DNA from: Aquimarina sp. MMG016
GTDB taxonomy: Bacteria > Bacteroidota > Bacteroidia > Flavobacteriales > Flavobacteriaceae
DNA length: 64,000 nucleotides
Direction: 5' to 3'
Assembly (NCBI RefSeq): GCF_018100805.1
Contig: NZ_JAGJEA010000003.1
Span: 310,001-374,000, forward strand
In this document: positions 34,341 through 43,539 of the stretch, one piece after another
Position numbering within the stretch: the stretch's first letter is position 1
How the letters are laid out: the number at the start of each line of letters is the position of its first letter
Position numbers and translations under genes: made by a program
The notes under the pieces: model-generated
The model's database searches: none
The model's input: the letters and a program-made list of their open reading frames with translations, nothing else
Told to the model about the DNA's origin: nothing

Positions 34341-36698
34341 TTAAAAATCAATTACAATACCAATACTAGGGATAATCTGTCCGGTTTCAGTTTCAATAGC
34401 TGTTAAGCTTCTGGGCTGTATAATACTTCCATTAGTATCTCTGTTTAATCCATATTGCGTGGGCTCTGGAGTTTTTTGCCCTAGTACGTTTTGAGCTTCG
34501 ATAAAAACATCTAATGATAATTTTTTAAAATTCCATTTTTTATCAATACGTAAATCTAGTTGACTGAAAGTGTCTAGTTTTTCTTCTCCCAAACGATCAT
34601 AGTCCAAAATAACCTCGGGATAATTAGCAAGTGTAGCATCTAGATCAGTAGGTACAAAAGGGGTTTCTCCTGCAAAACGATATCGTGCACTTATTTCCCA
34701 ATTCTTTTTAAGCTTGTACCCTCCTGTAAACGAAATCAAATGGCGGCTATCCCACACTGATGGCAAATAATTCTCTCTGTCAAAACCAGTAAATTCACTA
34801 TAAAACCAAGTGTATGCAAAGATGCCATAGAAATTATTAGAAAGCTTTTGCTGAAACTGAAGTTCGGCTCCATAGCTTCTTCCTCTTCCTACTGTAGCTA
34901 CATCTTCGCTTCCTAATATTTCAAAGTCGGCTCCTTTATTGGCTAAAGAGACTCCGTCTAAAACTGAAACCGGATAATCATCATAACGTTTATAGAAGCC
35001 TTCTAAAGAAATACTTGATGAAGGACTAAAATAATGTTGCAGACCAAGAACATAATGATCACTAACCGTATATTCTACATTTTGATTAACCAGAATATTG
35101 TTATTATCTCTAAAGCCTAAAATGGTATATGGCGGCAGTTTATAATAACGACCCAAAGAACCATTTAATCTCCAGTTTTCTTTAAACTCATAGGATAAAG
35201 ATAATCGAGGAGAGAATGTCGAAAGCAAATTATCTTGATCCGTGAAGCTGTCATCGTCCATTCTGAAACCAAATGATAGATCCAACTTATCCTTAAAAAA
35301 TGATTTAGTCATATTAGCAAACAAACCATATTTAAAAAAATCAATTTTTGTATTGAAAATATTGTTGTCTGTAAGATTTACCGTTTCATTGCTGTAATCA
35401 GAATATTGTGTATTAAATCCTGTAATAAGTTTCCAATCACCAAAAAATTTGGTTAATTGATATCTCAATTTAGTTTCTGATTCAGTAGCATTATTACTAA
35501 AGATTACTCCTGTCTCATTTTCCGGATCCTCATATCTTGTGAATTCATTATCTAAGGTGTTATTACTCACAGTGGTTTCCATAAATCCTGATCCATCTTT
35601 AAAACGGTTTTTCCAGGATAGCCCTATCGCATTTGTACGTTGTTCTATAAAAGGAGCTTGCTCTAATTGCGCTTGTTGTTCTATATCAAAATCATCAGGA
35701 GCTTCTACAGAAAAGTCGTCTATTGACCCTAAACCAATAAAACTGATCTCATTATATGCATTAATCTTATGGTTTATTTTATATTGATAATCCCAGTAAT
35801 TTGGTCTAAAAGGAAGTCCAATCACCTCAAATAAAAATTGAAGATAACTCCGTCTTGCAGATACTAAAAACGTTGTCTTAGCTTCTTCTTTAACACCTTT
35901 AAAAAGTGGGCCTTCTAATGTTAGAGCTGCTTCACTTGCACTTACTCTAAAGTTTCCACTAAAATTCCTATTATTACCATTACGTTGGCTAAATTGTAAT
36001 ACTCCCGAGAGTGGATTATCATATTGAGCTCCAAATGCCGAAGTAGACAGAGTAACATTATCAATAAAAGATACATTGATTAACCCAACAGGTCCTCCAG
36101 CACTTCCTTGCGTACTAAAATGGTTGATATTTGGTACTTCCATACCATCCAAATAATAGACCGTTTCATTTGGAGCACCACCACGAATGATCAAATCATT
36201 ACGGAACCCACCAATAGATGGAGAAACCCCGGGAAGCGTCTGTGCAACCTGAACTACATCATTATTACTCCCTGGATATGTTGCAATTTCTACAGCTGAT
36301 AGCGATTGTGTTGACAACGGAGTCTCTTTAGGTCTGCTTATTTTGTTAGCGTTACTGATCACAACTTCATCCAATGCTTCAGCAGCTTCTTTAAGAACAA
36401 AATTATAGGCTGGTGTACCTTTTGATTTTACTATGATGTTAAACTTAGTTTGAGTTTCAAAGCCAACATAACTAACAATTAAGTTATAAGAACCAGGAAC
36501 AACTTCTTCAATACGGTAATTACCGTCAAAATCTGTTTGCGCTCCTTTTTCAGTCCCCTCAAGGAAAACTGAAGCACCTAAAACAGGTAAACCAGTTTGA
36601 TCGGTTACATTTCCTGAAATTTCTCCAAATACTTGTGCTGATAGGTTTGAGGCAAACAGCAAAAAAAGTGTAAAAATGATGTTTTTAATATATAACAT
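34341..36698 (-). CDS. TonB-dependent receptor with CarboxypepD_reg-like domain
   Basis: 785-residue outer-membrane receptor. The start chosen is the ATG at 36698, because signal peptide MLYIKNIIFTLFLLFASNLSAQ begins there; 25 extra upstream codons do not fit. A CarboxypepD_reg-like domain follows (GNVTDQTGLPVLGASVFLEGTEKGAQTDFDGNYR). The plug contains NDVVQVAQTLPGVSPSIGGFRNDLIIRGGAPNETVYYLDGMEVPNINHF, and the barrel ends GIVIDF. The plug sequence is like that of colicin-I/outer-membrane receptors without an obvious siderophore signature, so the substrate is unknown. Divergent from a MarR gene that may regulate it. Confidence 0.9.
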   Translation of the reverse strand: MLYIKNIIFTLFLLFASNLSAQVFGEISGNVTDQTGLPVLGASVFLEGTEKGAQTDFDGNYRIEEVVPGSYNLIVSYVGFETQTKFNIIVKSKGTPAYNFVLKEAAEALDEVVISNANKISRPKETPLSTQSLSAVEIATYPGSNNDVVQVAQTLPGVSPSIGGFRNDLIIRGGAPNETVYYLDGMEVPNINHFSTQGSAGGPVGLINVSFIDNVTLSTSAFGAQYDNPLSGVLQFSQRNGNNRNFSGNFRVSASEAALTLEGPLFKGVKEEAKTTFLVSARRSYLQFLFEVIGLPFRPNYWDYQYKINHKINAYNEISFIGLGSIDDFSVEAPDDFDIEQQAQLEQAPFIEQRTNAIGLSWKNRFKDGSGFMETTVSNNTLDNEFTRYEDPENETGVIFSNNATESETKLRYQLTKFFGDWKLITGFNTQYSDYSNETVNLTDNNIFNTKIDFFKYGLFANMTKSFFKDKLDLSFGFRMDDDSFTDQDNLLSTFSPRLSLSYEFKENWRLNGSLGRYYKLPPYTILGFRDNNNILVNQNVEYTVSDHYVLGLQHYFSPSSSISLEGFYKRYDDYPVSVLDGVSLANKGADFEILGSEDVATVGRGRSYGAELQFQQKLSNNFYGIFAYTWFYSEFTGFDRENYLPSVWDSRHLISFTGGYKLKKNWEISARYRFAGETPFVPTDLDATLANYPEVILDYDRLGEEKLDTFSQLDLRIDKKWNFKKLSLDVFIEAQNVLGQKTPEPTQYGLNRDTNGSIIQPRSLTAIETETGQIIPSIGIVIDF

Positions 36699-36828
36699 AG
36701 CTATATAGGTTTTCTTGATTTTGTATCTTTCTAAAATATCATTGTTTAATTTTATTTTGCAAAGATTAAACAAAAAAAGTATGTTATAGCAATAATTTAT
36801 TTTAATTTAGTGTTAAAAAATAGTTTGA

Positions 36829-37464
36829 ATGGAGGTTTATAGCTTAATAAAACAACTAATTGATCTCACAGGAGAGTTTGTAAACGATAGAGTCAATATA
36901 CATGTTAACCTAAAAACATTTTCAAATTGGCTATCGAAAAGGATGGACGAAACAGTTTCTAATGAAGAGTATGAGATCACTGGTCATAGTATAGAGGCAG
37001 AAATAGCAGCTTATATAGGGCGAATGAGCAGGTATTCTAATTCATATATAAAATCTGCAATGGTAAATTTACCATTTGCTACAGATATGGATTTTGCTTT
37101 TACTGCCATACTTCATAGATCCGGACCTATTGGCAAAACAGATTTAATCAAAAAAATGGCCTACGAAAAGTCTTCTGGTATGGAGGTCATTAAACGCCTA
37201 CTAAAAAATGAACTCATCGAACAATTTCCGAACCCCAATGACAAAAGGAGTAAATTATTACGATTGACCAAAAATGGCGAAGAAAATGTGATTGCAGCAT
37301 ATTCAGAAGCAAGCAAAGCAGCAAAAACAGTAAGCGGTTCTTTAACGACTGATGAACAAATAACATTGCTAAAAATTCTAAAAAAACTAGACGAATTTCA
37401 TCTACCAATCTATTTACAAGAAGAGAAAGACCTGAATGCAATTATAGAAAAGTACTCATTGTAA
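36829..37464 (+). CDS. MarR-family transcriptional regulator
   Basis: 211 residues with a winged helix in the middle (~90-150): FTAILHRSGPIGKTDLIKKMAYEKSSGMEVIKRLLKNELIEQFPNPNDKRSKLLRLTKNGE. The wing with DKRSKLLRLT is typical of MarR. N-terminal helices ~1-80 would make the dimer. It is divergent to the TonB receptor with about 130 bp between their starts, so control of that receptor is plausible but not shown. Confidence 0.88.
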   Translation: MEVYSLIKQLIDLTGEFVNDRVNIHVNLKTFSNWLSKRMDETVSNEEYEITGHSIEAEIAAYIGRMSRYSNSYIKSAMVNLPFATDMDFAFTAILHRSGPIGKTDLIKKMAYEKSSGMEVIKRLLKNELIEQFPNPNDKRSKLLRLTKNGEENVIAAYSEASKAAKTVSGSLTTDEQITLLKILKKLDEFHLPIYLQEEKDLNAIIEKYSL

Positions 37465-37509
37465 TTGAAAAATTATTCAATAGCAATTTGATTTTAGTAT
37501 TTTTAAACT

Positions 37510-38292
37510 ATGAAGGAAATTTTAAATATAACTTTAATTCAACCCGATCTTATCTGGGAAAATGCTGCCCAAAACCGAGAAGCTTTTACAGAAAAAATCG
37601 ACTCCATCATACCAGATATTGACCTTATAGTTTTACCCGAAATGTTCAATACAGGGTTTACCATGAATGCTAAGAAAGTTGCTGAAACTATGAATGGCGA
37701 GACTGTACAATGGTTAAAAGATATTTCAAAATCAAAAGATTGTGCTGTGGCAGGAAGTATCATTATTAAAGAAGGTGGTAACTATTATAATCGTTTCCTT
37801 TTTATGATGCCAGATGGTAAAATTCATCAGTACGATAAACACCAACTGTTTACTTTAGCTAAAGAACAGGAAGTTTTTACTGCCGGACAAGAAGAAATAT
37901 TGATCAATTATAAAGGATGGAAAATCAAACCACAAATTTGTTACGATCTTCGATTTCCAGTTTGGGCAAGAAATACTTCTGGATATGATGTCTTGATTTA
38001 TGTTGCTAGTTGGCCAAAGCCACGTGTCAATGCCTGGGATACATTATTAAAAGCCAGGGCAATTGAAAATATGTGCTACTGCATTGGTGTGAACCGAGTA
38101 GGGCTAGATGGTAAAGGTTATGAATATAATGGTCATTCTGCTGTATATGATGTTTTGGGAAATTCAGTTTTAGAAGAAAATCCAATAGAAAAAGAAGCGA
38201 TTCTTTATGCGACTATTGATAAGTCTCATATTCAAAAAACTAGAGAGAAATTACCGTTTTTAGAAGATCGAGATCAGTTTACTCTACTCTAA
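37510..38292 (+). CDS. Nitrilase-superfamily amidohydrolase (omega-amidase/YafV type)
   Basis: Cytosolic C-N hydrolase. The triad is visible as Glu44 (VLPEMFNTGF), Lys110 (YDKHQLF) and Cys144 (QICYDLRFPVWAR). The closest pattern is the YafV/omega-amidase branch acting on alpha-keto acid amides. 260 residues, normal length. It lies 45 bp after the MarR gene on the same strand and overlaps the convergent Ig-like lipoprotein gene by 9 bp. Confidence 0.92.
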   Translation: MKEILNITLIQPDLIWENAAQNREAFTEKIDSIIPDIDLIVLPEMFNTGFTMNAKKVAETMNGETVQWLKDISKSKDCAVAGSIIIKEGGNYYNRFLFMMPDGKIHQYDKHQLFTLAKEQEVFTAGQEEILINYKGWKIKPQICYDLRFPVWARNTSGYDVLIYVASWPKPRVNAWDTLLKARAIENMCYCIGVNRVGLDGKGYEYNGHSAVYDVLGNSVLEENPIEKEAILYATIDKSHIQKTREKLPFLEDRDQFTLL

Positions 38293-39897
38293 AACAAAGG
38301 TTTGTTTCAACTCCCAATTAGCTCTGACATCTATTTCCTGAGGATAATATGATACCTTTTCTGGCTGAAGGCCTTTTAAGAAATTACCTGTATCCCATTT
38401 TCCATTTTTATTAGTATCAAAAACGACTCTAATAAAATATTTACCTGGATCAAGATTATCAAAAACAAGGGTTTTTTCATCAGTAGCAATTTTTTCTGAA
38501 AGCACTTCTCCTTTTTCATTTGTAGCCTGAACGATTAAAGGATACTGCTTTACATTCTGAACAGTCAAAAAGATTTTACCGTAGTCCGCTAATTTTTTGG
38601 TTCTGAAGTTATAATTAATAGTATCATTTACATTACCAATAAAATCTTTTACGGCTTCTGGTAACAGTTGCATAGAATATGCATTACTTTCTGTTTTATC
38701 GAATACAATTTTAGCTTCGTTATTTTTCTTATCCATTTCTACGGAAAATGGAACATCTACAGTATCTTTATCTGTTAACGAAATCAGCTTTTCATCAACA
38801 AGCTCAATTGGCGTATTCGCAGAAAGTATAAATTCTTGATCAAATCCAATACTACCTTTTACATTAGAAGTAATATTTAATGAATCTTTATACTGGTCCT
38901 TGAATCTGGCCACAAGAGTATCTTTATAGTTTTTAGAATTAGTGATTTCAAAAATCAAAGAATCAGCTTCAAAAAAAGGCTTAAACCAATATCGAAGTGT
39001 ATCTTTTTCTTTATCCCGAATAACTTTTGTTTTAAAATCTTCCGGCGCTTTACTAAGTAGTTTAATTCTCATACTATCTGCAGCTCCTTCATACCCAAAA
39101 ACAAAAGCGTTTTTTGAAACTTGTTTCGGTCTTAAGGCCTTAAAATCTAATTCTTCTTTAAATACATTAATCGTAAAAAGTTTAGCTGTATCTGCAGGAA
39201 GTGTAACTATTTCTTCATAGAAACCAATTTTATCTTGCTTTGGCTCATAGGTATAATTCGTAGCCGCATCTTTGAGCGCTATTAATTTATATGTTCCTTC
39301 TTTAAGGTTATAAAACTTAAAATCAATACTATCAAGTGTACTGGTAACATATCTTGGAACCGTAGAATATACTAGTGAGTCTTTATAGCTATCATTTACT
39401 TCATACAAAACTATAGTGGTAAATGGTTCAGCCTTTTTATCGATAGCATCTGTGATAGTTCCTTTAATACTTAATGAATCGAGAGTTTCTCCTGTAGAAA
39501 AAACATATCTAAAAAACGGATAGGGGTTACCTTCATTATTATCCACTACACTTTCACCAAAATTGATACTATATGTAGTATTCTCTAACAAAGTGTCCAG
39601 AAATTTAATTTTTACAAATTTATTTGCACTACCTAATGGTGTAATGGTAGGTTTTGGATCCATCGGTGGAGATATGATAATCTGTTTCTGCGGATCTTTT
39701 AATTTTATATACTCATCAAAATATATTCGTATTTCATCCTTATCATAACCAGTAGAAAAATTAGGAGGCAAAGCTTTAACAAATACAGGTGGCGTTTCAT
39801 CCTTATCACCTCCAGTAATGCTTCCCTTTTTTGCACAATTGACTACTAAAATAGTACATAAAGCACCTAATAATAACGTATAAAGTCTTTTGGACAT
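38284..39897 (-). CDS. Big_5-type Ig-like domain lipoprotein
   Basis: 537 residues beginning with a lipoprotein signal (GALCTILVVNC lipobox). Residues ~30-140 are a bacterial Ig-like domain (TPPVFVKALPPNFSTGYDKDEIRIYFDEYIKL ... STGETLDSLSIKG), followed by several beta-rich segments. One is a CarboxypepD_reg-like unit (GTITDAIDKKAEPFTTIVLYEV), and another near the end is RVVFDTNKNGKWDTGNFL. Conserved in flavobacteria but of unknown function; presumably an outer-membrane lipoprotein. Adjacent to comF and convergent with the amidase gene. Confidence 0.88.
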   Translation of the reverse strand: MSKRLYTLLLGALCTILVVNCAKKGSITGGDKDETPPVFVKALPPNFSTGYDKDEIRIYFDEYIKLKDPQKQIIISPPMDPKPTITPLGSANKFVKIKFLDTLLENTTYSINFGESVVDNNEGNPYPFFRYVFSTGETLDSLSIKGTITDAIDKKAEPFTTIVLYEVNDSYKDSLVYSTVPRYVTSTLDSIDFKFYNLKEGTYKLIALKDAATNYTYEPKQDKIGFYEEIVTLPADTAKLFTINVFKEELDFKALRPKQVSKNAFVFGYEGAADSMRIKLLSKAPEDFKTKVIRDKEKDTLRYWFKPFFEADSLIFEITNSKNYKDTLVARFKDQYKDSLNITSNVKGSIGFDQEFILSANTPIELVDEKLISLTDKDTVDVPFSVEMDKKNNEAKIVFDKTESNAYSMQLLPEAVKDFIGNVNDTINYNFRTKKLADYGKIFLTVQNVKQYPLIVQATNEKGEVLSEKIATDEKTLVFDNLDPGKYFIRVVFDTNKNGKWDTGNFLKGLQPEKVSYYPQEIDVRANWELKQTFVLE

Positions 39898-39968
39898 ATC
39901 GTCGTAAAAATTTTAAGACACAAAGAAACAACTATTTATAACAAACAAAAAACTTAATGAAACTCTAT

Positions 39969-40649
39969 TTATTCGGTTATTGCCATTGTTGCAATACTAA
40001 CCTTAATACCAGGAATCGATTTTACCACTTCTACACAAGCTTCTATTGTGGAACCAGTGGTAACAATATCATCAACAAGTAAAATATGTTTGTTTATTAA
40101 CAAAGACTCATGCGCTATACCAAATGTTTCAGAAGTATTTATCCATCTGGTTAGTCTTCCATGTTTAGATTGTTTCTTGTTGTAGGAAATTTTTTTCAAT
40201 ACATAATCAATATATTCTGCATCTAATTTTTTAGCAATTTCTATTCCGAATTTCTCAACTTGATTGTATCCTCTTTCTCGTAATCTTCTCTTGTGTAAAG
40301 GCACAGGAATAACAACATCAATACTTTGATAATCAGAGCTATGACTTATTTCTTCACCTAACCATTTACCAAGTTCTTCTCCTATCTTTTCTTGTCCTCG
40401 ATACTTTAGGTTATGTATTAAATTTTGGACTAAACCATCCTTTTGAAATATAAAAAGTGATGTAGCATTTTCAATTTTGATACGTCCATAAAATACTTTT
40501 TCAATCTTTTTAGCGTTTACCTTATGGAAATTACCCAAAGGGAGCTTGTGACGACAAGATGTACACAACAACCTTTCGTTCTTATATAATGGATTATCAC
40601 AGGCAGCGCAATATATGGGATAAAATAAATAAATTAAGTCTCTCAGCAT
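39969..40649 (-). CDS. comF: ComF family amidophosphoribosyltransferase-like protein
   Basis: 226 residues from the ATG at 40649. An N-terminal zinc-ribbon-like cysteine cluster (YCAACDN ... LLCTSCRHKL) is followed by a PRTase domain with the PRPP loop HILLVDDIVTTGSTIEACVEVV. Members act in DNA uptake during transformation or have unknown roles. An in-frame TTG 12 bases earlier overlaps a -7-like box (TTTATTTG at 40666-40659, one mismatch), so the ATG is the better start and the leader would be only about 6 nt. Confidence 0.92.
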   Translation of the reverse strand: MLRDLIYLFYPIYCAACDNPLYKNERLLCTSCRHKLPLGNFHKVNAKKIEKVFYGRIKIENATSLFIFQKDGLVQNLIHNLKYRGQEKIGEELGKWLGEEISHSSDYQSIDVVIPVPLHKRRLRERGYNQVEKFGIEIAKKLDAEYIDYVLKKISYNKKQSKHGRLTRWINTSETFGIAHESLLINKHILLVDDIVTTGSTIEACVEVVKSIPGIKVSIATMAITE

Positions 40650-40741
40650 ATTGTTAGGCAAATAAACATTAATTACTATATTTAACCGGATTTAAGAAAA
40701 ATCTACTATTTAACATAACCATCAAAAAATAGAAATTTATT

Positions 40742-41623
40742 ATGACAACTCAAAACAATAATCTGACCCTTAAAATTCTTATAGGAGTTCTTGGAGCATT
40801 ATTATTAATTCTGGGGATATTTACTTATAAGTTTTACAATGAAGAAAAGCAGAATAAAGCTATTTTGCAACAAGAAAAAGATCTTATAGAAAGTGAATTA
40901 GGAGAGCTAATTACTAAGTATGACAATGCTATTGCTTTAAACGAAGTAATGGATGATCATTTACTTAAGGCTAAAGAACGTATTGTAGTGCTTTTAGATA
41001 GTGTAAAAGACAACGATGCTAATCTGGCTTTGATCTCCAGATACAGAAGAGAAGTAGGTAAACTTAAGAGAGAGCGTGAAAAACTATTCAAGCTTGCAGA
41101 TAGTTTAACTGCTGCAAACACTCAATTAGCAACAGATCTAGATAGTACTTCTGTAGCATTGAATCAAAGAATTATTTTCTCAGATTCATTAAGAACTCAG
41201 AATGAAAAATTAGCTGAAATTGTAGAAAGAGGTTCTGCATTGACAGCTGCCAACATCAAAGCTGAAGGTGTTCGTGTTCGTAACAGTGGTAAAATTTCTC
41301 CTACATCAAGATCTAGCAGAGCTGAGAAAGTAAGAGTGTGTTTTACACTTTCTCCAAACAAGCTAACTGAAAAAGGTGATAAAGATCTATATGTGCAGGT
41401 TATTAATCCTGAAAACAACCTTATTGGAGACAAACTTGCAGTGAACTTTGACCAAGGTGTTCTTACGTATAGTGGTAAAAACAAAGTGTTTTATGAAAAT
41501 GACGCTTTAGATGTTTGTATCCTTGTTGATACCGCTGAAGGAGAAATTATGAAAGGTAGCTATGAAGTTAACTTATTCTCTGGACCAAGAATGATCTCAA
41601 ATACGCAGTTTGAATTGAAATAG
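40742..41623 (+). CDS. Membrane-anchored coiled-coil protein of unknown function
   Basis: 293 residues. One N-terminal membrane helix (LKILIGVLGALLLILGIFTYKF) is followed by a long coiled coil (~35-165) rich in Lys, Glu, Leu and Ala, and a C-terminal beta-domain (~190-290: VRVCFTLSPNKLTEKGDKDLYVQVINPENN ... VNLFSGP). Topology suggests a periplasmic stalk with a globular tip. It is immediately upstream of glyS, separated by a strong bidirectional terminator. I do not recognise the family beyond its conservation in flavobacteria. Confidence 0.75.
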   Translation: MTTQNNNLTLKILIGVLGALLLILGIFTYKFYNEEKQNKAILQQEKDLIESELGELITKYDNAIALNEVMDDHLLKAKERIVVLLDSVKDNDANLALISRYRREVGKLKREREKLFKLADSLTAANTQLATDLDSTSVALNQRIIFSDSLRTQNEKLAEIVERGSALTAANIKAEGVRVRNSGKISPTSRSSRAEKVRVCFTLSPNKLTEKGDKDLYVQVINPENNLIGDKLAVNFDQGVLTYSGKNKVFYENDALDVCILVDTAEGEIMKGSYEVNLFSGPRMISNTQFELK

Positions 41624-41642
41624 TCCTTTTTTTCTTAAGGTA

Positions 41643-41693
41643 ACACAAAAAAACCGTCATATTTATGCTAAATATGACGGTTTTTTTGTGTTT
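41643..41693 (+). terminator. Strong bidirectional intrinsic terminator
   Basis: A near-perfect palindrome ACACAAAAAAACCGTCATATTT / AAATATGACGGTTTTTTTGTGT with a 5-nt loop and T-runs on both strands. It ends the coiled-coil gene and insulates glyS. Confidence 0.9.
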
Positions 41694-41760
41694 CTGTCAG
41701 AAACGCACCGCACCCTTTCATTTTATAAATAAATTCATTTTTAATTCACTTAAATTCAAT

Positions 41761-41768
41761 TATTTTTG
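41761..41768 (+). promoter_or_regulatory. -7 promoter box of glyS, almost touching the start codon
   Basis: TATTTTTG matches TAnnTTTG. Its last base is 4 nt before the ATG, so the predicted transcription start (4 nt past the box) coincides with the start codon and the mRNA would be leaderless. Confidence 0.5.
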
Positions 41769-41772
41769 CGCC

Positions 41773-43308
41773 ATGGCAAAGCAAGAAGATAAATTCAAGA
41801 AGGTAATTGCCCATGCTAAAGAGTATGGGTATATTTTTGGCTCTAGTGAAATCTATGATGGATTAAGCGCTGTATATGATTATGGTCAGAATGGAGCCGA
41901 GCTTAAAAAAAACATAAGAGAATATTGGTGGAAAAGCATGGTGTATATGCACCAAAATATTGTTGGGCTTGATGCCGCTATATTAATGCATCCAACTACC
42001 TGGAAAGCTTCTGGACACGTAGATGCTTTTAATGACCCATTAATTGACAATAAAGATTCTAAGAAAAGATATAGAGCTGATGTATTAATCGAAGATTATG
42101 CTGAAAAGCTTAATCAGAAAGCTCAAAAAGAAATTACTAAAGCCAAGAAACGTTTTGGCGACTCCTTCGACGAAGCACAATTTGTTGCTACAAACCCAAG
42201 AGTTGTAAAGTATCTTTCTGAAAAAGATGCTGTGCTAAAGCGAATGGGTAAGTCTTTGGAAAACGAAGATCTTGGAGATGTAAAAGCTTTGATCGAAGAA
42301 TTAGGTATTGCTTGTCCAGAGTCCGGAAGCAAAAATTGGACTGATGTAAAGCAATTCAATCTTATGTTTGGCACTAAGCTAGGTGCTTCTGCAGAAACTG
42401 CTTCGGATTTATTTCTAAGACCAGAAACTGCTCAAGGTATTTTTGTAAACTTCTTGAATGTACAGAAAACAGGAAGAATGAAAATTCCTTTTGGTATTGC
42501 TCAAACAGGAAAAGCTTTTAGAAATGAAATCGTTGCGCGACAATTCATCTTTAGAATGCGAGAATTCGAACAGATGGAAATGCAGTTTTTTGTTCGTCCG
42601 GGAGAAGAAATGAAGTGGTATGAATACTGGAAAGAGACTAGATTGAACTGGCATTTATCTTTGGGGCTTGGAAAAGAAAACTATCGTTTTCACGATCACG
42701 ATAAGTTAGCTCATTATGCTAATGCTGCCGCTGATATAGAATTCAATTTTCCATTTGGATTTAAAGAATTAGAAGGAATTCATTCCAGAACTGATTTTGA
42801 TTTAAAAGCCCACGAAGAATTTTCGGGTAAAAAGTTACAATTCTTCGATCCTGAGATGAAGGAAAGTTATGTTCCTTATGTCGTAGAAACTTCTGTAGGT
42901 TTAGACAGAATGTTCCTGGCGGTATTTGCTACGGCATTACAGGATGAAGCATTAGAAGATGGAACGAGTAGAGTGGTTCTTAAACTTCCTGCGGTTGTAG
43001 CACCTGTAAAAGCCGCTATACTTCCGTTAGTCAAAAAAGATGGGTTACCGGAAATTGCACAAAAAATTGTAGATGACCTTAAATGGAAATTTAATGTGAT
43101 CTATGATGAAAAAGACGCTATCGGACGTAGATACAGAAGACAGGATGCTAATGGAACTCCATTTTGTATAACTATTGATCACGATACTATAAATGATCAA
43201 ACCGTTACGATAAGAGATAGAGATACAATGGAACAAAAGCGTGTTTCAATCTCAGATCTAAAATCTATTATTTCAGAGAAGACCGATGCAGAACACTGGT
43301 TGAAATAA
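41773..43308 (+). CDS. glyS: Glycyl-tRNA synthetase (dimeric class II type)
   Basis: Class II enzyme attaching glycine to tRNA-Gly. 511 residues from the ATG at 41773 (MAKQEDKFKKVIAHAKEYG). An earlier in-frame ATG at 41665 lies within the terminator and is rejected. Motifs: GYIFGSSEIYDGLSAVYDYG near the N-terminus, LRPETAQGIFVNF, FRNEIVARQFIFRMREFEQMEMQ (motif 2), VETSVGLDRMFLAV (motif 3), then the anticodon-binding domain. This is the alpha2 type found in archaea, eukaryotes and many bacteria, not the alpha2beta2 type. Confidence 0.97.
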   Translation: MAKQEDKFKKVIAHAKEYGYIFGSSEIYDGLSAVYDYGQNGAELKKNIREYWWKSMVYMHQNIVGLDAAILMHPTTWKASGHVDAFNDPLIDNKDSKKRYRADVLIEDYAEKLNQKAQKEITKAKKRFGDSFDEAQFVATNPRVVKYLSEKDAVLKRMGKSLENEDLGDVKALIEELGIACPESGSKNWTDVKQFNLMFGTKLGASAETASDLFLRPETAQGIFVNFLNVQKTGRMKIPFGIAQTGKAFRNEIVARQFIFRMREFEQMEMQFFVRPGEEMKWYEYWKETRLNWHLSLGLGKENYRFHDHDKLAHYANAAADIEFNFPFGFKELEGIHSRTDFDLKAHEEFSGKKLQFFDPEMKESYVPYVVETSVGLDRMFLAVFATALQDEALEDGTSRVVLKLPAVVAPVKAAILPLVKKDGLPEIAQKIVDDLKWKFNVIYDEKDAIGRRYRRQDANGTPFCITIDHDTINDQTVTIRDRDTMEQKRVSISDLKSIISEKTDAEHWLK

Positions 43309-43327
43309 TTTTTTAAGTGTTAATTAT

Positions 43328-43389
43328 ATAGAAAGAGATTCTCTATCAAGTATTTAAAACTAAATACTTGATAGAGAATCTCTTTCTAT
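43328..43389. repeat. Perfect 29-bp inverted repeat with 4-nt loop
   Basis: Bases 43328-43356 are exactly complementary to 43361-43389, with loop AAAC. Each arm also contains a small palindrome (AGAGATTCTCT). It lies 19 bp after glyS and could serve as terminator for both converging genes, although no T-run follows. Nothing similar was noticed elsewhere in the window. Confidence 0.7.
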
Positions 43390-43436
43390 CGTTTAGCAAA
43401 CCTATTTTAGTTTCATTATTCAAAAGATTAAATCAG

Positions 43437-43486
43437 AAAGACCTTCAAAAGGGTTTTCCGGTTTAATTGTAATTAGGTCTTTTTTA
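43437..43486 (+). other. Hairpin with conserved loop, copy 1
   Basis: Stem AAAGACCT/AGGTCTTT closes a 30-nt loop containing AGGGTTTTC, two bases, then GTTTAATTGTA, and is followed by Ts. The loop agrees with copy 2 at 47053 in 20 of 22 positions while the stem is different. It may be a terminator or a structured RNA. Confidence 0.5.
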
Positions 43487-43539
43487 TACCTATACTCCAA
43501 AATATTATAAAAGCATTGTTACTTTTAGTCCAAATTATT

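Noticed and set aside
41665..41772. 36-codon N-terminal extension of glyS
   Set aside because: It begins inside the terminator hairpin and lies upstream of the predicted transcription start; homologues begin at the ATG at 41773.
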